Origin: DATAGF01 sp963819845
GTDB lineage: Bacteria > Actinomycetota > Thermoleophilia > Miltoncostaeales > Miltoncostaeaceae
NCBI GenBank assembly: GCA_963819845.1
Contig: CAWFXQ010000014.1
Span: 124,001-188,000 of the forward strand
Direction: 5' to 3'
Length of the DNA stretch: 64,000 nt
Positions 60,297 through 64,000 of the stretch are shown piece by piece. Positions within the stretch are counted from its first letter, which is position 1. Every line of letters starts with the position of its first letter. Below the pieces are notes generated by a model. The model was not told the DNA's origin, ran no database searches, and saw only the letters and a list, made by a program, of their open reading frames with translations. Position numbers and translations under genes: made by a program.

Positions 60297-61644
60297 CGGC
60301 GATGAGCGCCGCGAGGCGCCGGCCGCGCGCGGTGCCGTACGACAGGAAGAGGTCGCGCACGGCCGCGCGGTAGACGCCGCTCGCGGCCTCGGCCGCCGCC
60401 TCGGGCAGCGCCTGGGCGAACCGCTCCAGCGCCGACGGGTCGGGGTCGCTGAGGTTGAGCCGGATCGTGGTCGTGGCGCCCACCTCGCCGAGCCCGTCGC
60501 CCGGGTAGACCGCGACGCGCCGCTTGCAGAGGGCGACCGTGAGCTCCTGGGCGCTCGCGCCCAGGCCGGAGACGTCCACGACGCACGAGAACCCGTAGGC
60601 GGGGTCGACGACCGGCGGCGCGACCGCGCGCAGCGCGGCGAGGTTGCGCCGGATCACCTCCTCCCCGCGCGCCAGCCACTCCCGGTCGCGCAGGGCCGCG
60701 GCGGCGCCGACCTGGGCCAGGCGGTTGGTGTTGAGCCGGACGGCGGCGATCTTCACCTGCAGGCAGGCCCGCACCAGCGCCGGGGGCCCGCCGAGGGCCC
60801 CGATGCGGGCGCCGGCCATGCCGTAGCCGTGGGCGAGCCCGCTCGACACGAGCACCGTGGCGCCGGGGTGGCCGGCGGCCACGGCGGCGATCGGGTGGTG
60901 CTCGGCGCCCGGGTCGACGCGGTGGGCCGAGTGGGTGGTGTCGGCGAGGATCACGACCGCGCGCTCGGCCGACAGACGGCAGAGGGCGTCGAGCTCGTCG
61001 CGTCGCTGCACGGTGCCGAACGGGTTCACCGGGTCGCAGACGACGACCATCTTGGTGCGCGCGGTCAGCGCCGCGGCGACCTCGTCGGGGTCGAGGCGCC
61101 AGCCGTTGGCCGGGCCCAGGCGCACCCAGGCCGGCTCGGCGCCGGCCAGGCGCAGGGCGGGGACGAAGTGGAAGTAGCCCGGGTCGGTCACCACGACCTC
61201 GTCGCCGGGGTCGAGGCAGGCGAGGGCCGCGTAGCCGACGCCCGCCTGCGCCCCCTCGGTGCCGATGACGTCGAAGCCGTCGTCGCGGGCGCGGCCCAGG
61301 AGGGCCTGCGCCATCTGGTCGCGCAGCCCGGCGTCGAGATCGGGCGAGTAGGGGCCCACGTGCTCGGCGTCGACCGCGTCGCGCATGGCGTCGAGGGCGC
61401 GCGGCGACGGCCCCAGGTGGTTGGCCATCCACCCCAGGTCGGCCCACTCGCGGCGGTCGAGCGCGATGGCGCCGTCGCGGTAGACGTCGGCCGGGTCCCA
61501 GCCGAGGATGCGGTAGGCGTCGCGGTAGGTCATGTAGTTGCCGAAGCCCTGGGGGTCCTCCAGCAGCGCCCGCGCCCGCGCCGAGGCGGCCGGCACGTCC
61601 GCCGGCGGCGGGGGGCGCCACGTGAGAACCGACCGCCGGCTCAC
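60286..61644 (-). CDS. Fold-type I aminotransferase-like protein with His at the catalytic Lys position
   Basis: The 452-residue protein aligns with class I/II aminotransferases: VIGTEGAQAGVGYAALACLD near residue 125, VVVCDPVNPFGT near 202 and VILADTTHSAHRVD near 230. Then comes TVLVSSGLAHGYGMAGARIG near 264. Normal enzymes have SK(A/T)YGLAG at this last site; here the Lys is His, encoded CAC, and needs two base changes from AAG. The usual DEVY strand is DTTH. It therefore may not form the standard internal aldimine and could act as a dehydratase, racemase, binding protein or altered PLP enzyme. It is coupled to the genes on both sides. Confidence 0.85.
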   Translation of the reverse strand: MSRRSVLTWRPPPPADVPAASARARALLEDPQGFGNYMTYRDAYRILGWDPADVYRDGAIALDRREWADLGWMANHLGPSPRALDAMRDAVDAEHVGPYSPDLDAGLRDQMAQALLGRARDDGFDVIGTEGAQAGVGYAALACLDPGDEVVVTDPGYFHFVPALRLAGAEPAWVRLGPANGWRLDPDEVAAALTARTKMVVVCDPVNPFGTVQRRDELDALCRLSAERAVVILADTTHSAHRVDPGAEHHPIAAVAAGHPGATVLVSSGLAHGYGMAGARIGALGGPPALVRACLQVKIAAVRLNTNRLAQVGAAAALRDREWLARGEEVIRRNLAALRAVAPPVVDPAYGFSCVVDVSGLGASAQELTVALCKRRVAVYPGDGLGEVGATTTIRLNLSDPDPSALERFAQALPEAAAEAASGVYRAAVRDLFLSYGTARGRRLAALIADGG

Positions 61645-62576
61645 GCCGCGATGCGGGTGCCCGTGCGGCCGGCGAGGGCGTCGGCCGCGCGCTCGAGCGA
61701 GGTGATGACGGCCTCCCGCCCGCCGGCCTCGATGAACTGCGCCGCGGCGTCGACCTTCGGCCCCATGCTGCCGGGCGGGAACTGGCCGTCGGCCAGGTGG
61801 CCGCGGGCCTCGGCGACGGTCATCGCCGCGATCGGGCGCTCCCGCGGCGTGCCGAACTCGAGCGCCACCCTCTCCACGCCGGTGAGCAGCAGCAGCGAGG
61901 TCGCGCCGACCAGGCGGCCGATGAGGGCCGCCGCGAGGTCCTTGTCGATGACGGCGTCCACCCCCACGAGCTCGTCGCCCACCCGCGCGACCGGCACGCC
62001 GCCCCCGCCGCACGCGACGACCACCTCGCCGGCGTCGAGCAGGCGGCGGATCTCCGGCGACTCGATCACCTCGACCGGCTCGGGCGAGGCGACCACGCGG
62101 CGCCACCCGCGCCCGGCGTCCTCGGCCACCTCCCAGCCGCGCGCGGCGGCCAGCCGCCGGGCCCGGCCCTCGGAGAAGAAGGGCCCGATCGGCTTGGTGG
62201 GCCGGGCGAAGGCCGGGTCGTCCTCGCGCACCACGACCTGCGTCATGATCGCGGCCACGCCGCGCGGCCGGCCCGCCGCCGCCAGGGCGTCGCCGATGGC
62301 CTGGGCCAGCAGGTAGCCGAGCTGCCCCTGCGTCATGGCGCCCAGCACGAAGAGCGGCTGGACCGGCACCTCGCGCGCCACGGCCTCCTGGGCCATCGCG
62401 AGCGCCCCCACCTGCGGTCCGTTGCCGTGCACCATCAGCAGCCGGCGCCCGGAGTCGATCAGGGCCACCGCGGCCTCGGCCACGCGCTGGGCGCGCTCCT
62501 CCTGGCCGGCGAAGTCGCCGAGGCCCGCCGGGGCGAGGGCGTTGCCGCCGACCGCCAGGACCACCGTCTCCCCCAT
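61641..62576 (-). CDS. arcC: Carbamate kinase
   Basis: It makes ATP from carbamoyl phosphate and ADP, or the reverse. The 311-residue protein has VVLAVGGNALAP at the start, MVHGNGPQVGALAM near residue 50, DPAFARPTKPIGPFF near 118, and VACGGGGVPVAR near 187. FPPGSMGPKVDAAAQFIEAG is near 270. ATG 62576 follows GGAGGTGGCGGC. It is first in the minus-strand operon that also holds FdrA. No arginine deiminase genes are present, so this copy fits a carbamoyl-transfer catabolic role. Confidence 0.94.
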   Translation of the reverse strand: MGETVVLAVGGNALAPAGLGDFAGQEERAQRVAEAAVALIDSGRRLLMVHGNGPQVGALAMAQEAVAREVPVQPLFVLGAMTQGQLGYLLAQAIGDALAAAGRPRGVAAIMTQVVVREDDPAFARPTKPIGPFFSEGRARRLAAARGWEVAEDAGRGWRRVVASPEPVEVIESPEIRRLLDAGEVVVACGGGGVPVARVGDELVGVDAVIDKDLAAALIGRLVGATSLLLLTGVERVALEFGTPRERPIAAMTVAEARGHLADGQFPPGSMGPKVDAAAQFIEAGGREAVITSLERAADALAGRTGTRIAA

Positions 62577-62721
62577 GTGCCGCCACCTCCGGGCCACCAG
62601 CGTCCCGCCGCGACTTTTCTTCGTCTCGTAGCTTGCGCCCGGGATATCGCGGGGTGAAGGATGTCAGCTTCCCCTTACGCCGTGGGTGGCCATCGGGCCC
62701 CCGCACCACCGGGAGGACAGC
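62577..62721. promoter_or_regulatory. Divergent control region of the two nitrogen-related operons
   Basis: The 145-base gap between carbamate kinase and the MSMEG_0572-type gene has an AT-richer core (ACTTTTCTTCGTCTCGTAG, then GATATC). It must drive both divergent operons. A GNTTAC-type dyad for a nitrogen regulator was looked for and not clearly seen. Confidence 0.45.
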
Positions 62722-63207
62722 GTGGCGAAGATCGAGGGTATGAAGCCGGAGGCCGGCCAGGAGCTGTACGACGTCGCCGAGAAGGTGTTCCCCGACGTCA
62801 AGGCCGAGCCCGGCCAGGAGGCGTACATCTTCATGCACACGGTGCCCTACGAGGGCTCCGTCGGCCTCGTGAACCTGCTGACGGCGACGCGGCTCGGGCG
62901 CAAGGGCTTCAAGGTGAGCCTGGTGCTCTACGGGCCGGGCGTGCTGATGGCCTCGGGCACCCGCGGCTACCCGGCGGTCGGCCAGGAGGCCTTCCCCGGC
63001 CACATGGCCATCAACAACCAGATCAAGACGCTGCTCGCCGAGGGCGCGACGGTGTACGCGTGCCGCTTCGCGATGGGCGCCCTCTACGGCTTCCGCGAGG
63101 ACGACCTGATCGAGGGCGTCACCGCGTTCAACCCGCTCGACGTGCTCGACTCGGCGCTGACGGCGTGGAAGGGCGGGGCCTTCCAGCTCAACACCTGGAC
63201 CGTCTAG
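62722..63207 (+). CDS. MSMEG_0572/Sll0783-family nitrogen-starvation protein (NitB-like)
   Basis: The 161-residue protein matches the family well: GQELYDVAEKVFPDVKAEPG near residue 12, YIFMHTVPYEGSVGLVNLLT near 35, KVSLVLYGPGVLMASGTRGY near 63, and YACRFAMGALYGFREDDLIE near 112. Members belong to Nit1-type clusters induced by nitrogen starvation; in Pseudomonas such clusters support growth on cyanide. Their biochemical role is unsettled. GGGAGG precedes GTG 62722. It faces the FdrA operon and is followed by two co-directional genes. The nitrilase and radical SAM partners are not in the window. Confidence 0.9.
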   Translation: MAKIEGMKPEAGQELYDVAEKVFPDVKAEPGQEAYIFMHTVPYEGSVGLVNLLTATRLGRKGFKVSLVLYGPGVLMASGTRGYPAVGQEAFPGHMAINNQIKTLLAEGATVYACRFAMGALYGFREDDLIEGVTAFNPLDVLDSALTAWKGGAFQLNTWTV

Positions 63208-63228
63208 GGGAGAGCGGAACCGAGCTCG

Positions 63229-63855
63229 GTGGGCGAGCGCGAGGAGGCCGAGCGGCGATGGCGGCTGGGTGAGGAGCGCCTCTACCCGGTCGCCACGGTC
63301 CGCCCCGACCTCTACGAGGCCGTCATCGGCCTCGTGCGCTCGCTCGTCGAGCACCTCCAAACCGTCCCCGACACCGATGCCCTGGTCGTGACCTACCGCA
63401 CCGCAGTGCGCGACGCCGAGCTGGCCGAGGCGGGCGTCGACGAGTCGGCGATCCCGCCCGAGGTCGACCGCGACCTGGTGCGCGACGCCGCCTACCAGGT
63501 GCGCGCCCGGGAGCTGGCCCAGCGGGCGGCCGCCGAGCGCACCGCGAGCGCGATCCGCCGGGCGCGGGCGGCCGGGCAGGCGACCGCCGTGATCTGGAGC
63601 GAGGGCGAGCGCGAGCTGTGGCCCCCCTACCGGCGCATCGAGATGTCGCTCACCACCGGCCGCGCCGTGGCCGTCTCGACGCTGCTCGACCCCGAGACGA
63701 TGACGCCGCGCTTCGCGCTCGAGGGCCTGGAGCTCGACCCGGAGACCGGGGCCGCGGGCGGCGAGGAGCCCATCGCGCCGCGGCGCGAGTTCAGCGATCC
63801 TGACGAGTGGCGGGCCGCCGCGCAGGAGCTGCGGCGCGCCCTCCTGACGACCTGA
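63229..63855 (+). CDS. Charged helical protein of unknown function
   Basis: The 208-residue protein has an N-terminal helical half (EREEAERRWRLGEERLYPVA, LYEAVIGLVRSLVEHLQTV, DLVRDAAYQVRARELAQRAA) and a strand-rich second half (ATAVIWSEGERELWPPYRRI, EMSLTTGRAVAVSTLLDPET). No family was recognised. GTG 63229 follows the MSMEG_0572-type gene by 21 bases and an amidohydrolase starts 13 bases after its stop, so all three form one operon. Confidence 0.6.
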   Translation: MGEREEAERRWRLGEERLYPVATVRPDLYEAVIGLVRSLVEHLQTVPDTDALVVTYRTAVRDAELAEAGVDESAIPPEVDRDLVRDAAYQVRARELAQRAAAERTASAIRRARAAGQATAVIWSEGERELWPPYRRIEMSLTTGRAVAVSTLLDPETMTPRFALEGLELDPETGAAGGEEPIAPRREFSDPDEWRAAAQELRRALLTT

Positions 63856-63868
63856 CGAGGGAGGCCGC

Positions 63869-64000
63869 GTGCCCCTGCCCGACGGCATCAAGCGCAACGT
63901 GATCGACGGCCACAGCCACATCGGCGAGATCGAGGCCTGGCCCTTCTACGGGATCGACTACCCCGTGAAGCCGATCGTCTACGACTTCCCGCGCACGGCC
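63869..64000 (+). CDS. Amidohydrolase, N-terminal fragment (cut by window edge)
   Basis: The first 44 codons from GTG 63869 (after GAGGGAGG) read GIKRNVIDGHSHIGEIEAWP and FYGIDYPVKPIVYDF. The HSH pair is the metal-binding HxH motif at the start of amidohydrolase barrels. The rest lies outside the window. Its place beside the MSMEG_0572-type gene and facing a carbamoyl-transfer operon suggests hydrolysis of an amide or ureide. Confidence 0.7.
   Translation, partial: MPLPDGIKRNVIDGHSHIGEIEAWPFYGIDYPVKPIVYDFPRTA

Noticed and set aside
60286..63921. A 1211-residue minus-strand protein
   Set aside because: Only the part from GTG 61644 to 60286 shows a real domain. The upstream stretch is antisense to the carbamate kinase region, the MSMEG_0572-type gene and the following gene.

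Overview
The window is GC-rich chromosomal DNA from an actinobacterium-like organism. Several features point to Thermoleophilia or a relative: futalosine menaquinone genes, a Bacillus-style cytochrome bc complex with a subunit-IV/cytochrome-c fusion, a DUF6159 membrane protein, a Vps62-domain protein, and densely packed genes joined by GTGA or ATGA overlaps. This placement rests on gene content only; no rRNA is present. No CRISPR array, riboswitch, plasmid origin or transposase was seen.

Bases 1-13140 are a core cofactor and respiration block on the plus strand. In order it holds tetrapyrrole genes (hemB, a fused siroheme decarboxylase, a frameshifted hemL), a UbiD decarboxylase, the quinol:cytochrome c reductase (qcrA, qcrB, qcrC), and late menaquinone genes (ubiX, methyltransferase, polyprenyl synthase, an MqnE-tail-like protein, mqnA, mqnC, rhodanese). 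Bases 13141-19330 are housekeeping genes: a PNPOx-like protein, a uvrA-like pseudogene with an internal deletion, a zinc-ribbon protein, lipA, dcd, tatA, an amidohydrolase and a TPR protein.

An intact tRNA-Lys(CUU) at 19377-19449 is followed by three tandem accessory segments. Each ends in a copy of the tRNA 3' half: 43-nt copies ending at 23960 and 32336, and a degraded copy ending at 34890. This is the footprint of stacked integrative islands in one tRNA gene, but no integrase is visible. Segment 1 carries a cupin, two STAS anti-sigma antagonists, small unknown proteins and an Hsp20. Segment 2 carries a TetR-GAF-SpoIIE fusion phosphatase, a stress-type membrane-protein operon behind a possible SigB/SigF-type promoter, and an SbnA-like / FAD-NAD / Y4yA-like cassette. 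Segment 3 carries an MMPL transporter.

Bases 34881-49160 return to core-like genes: two ATP-grasp proteins, membrane proteins, class I FBP aldolase, glutamate dehydrogenase, CcdA and a UDP-aminosugar set (WecB, WbpA, WbpB and WbpD types). An S55-peptidase and SpoIID pair follows.

Bases 52214-64000 hold the most unusual system. A nine-gene, nearly gapless minus-strand operon (carbamate kinase, an aminotransferase-fold protein with His in place of the catalytic Lys, LLM flavin oxidoreductase, PLP decarboxylase-fold enzyme, FdrA, MSMEG_0565-type glycosyltransferase, OsmC, CoA-disulfide-reductase-like flavoprotein, unknown) faces an MSMEG_0572/Sll0783 nitrogen-starvation protein and an amidohydrolase. 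An AllH-like DUF2877 gene lies downstream. The set suggests a carbamoyl-transfer pathway linked to nitrogen starvation; its substrate is unknown.

Several otherwise intact genes carry single-base frameshifts, three of them at the same 7-mer GTTCRAC. Assembly or basecalling error should be considered before calling them pseudogenes.
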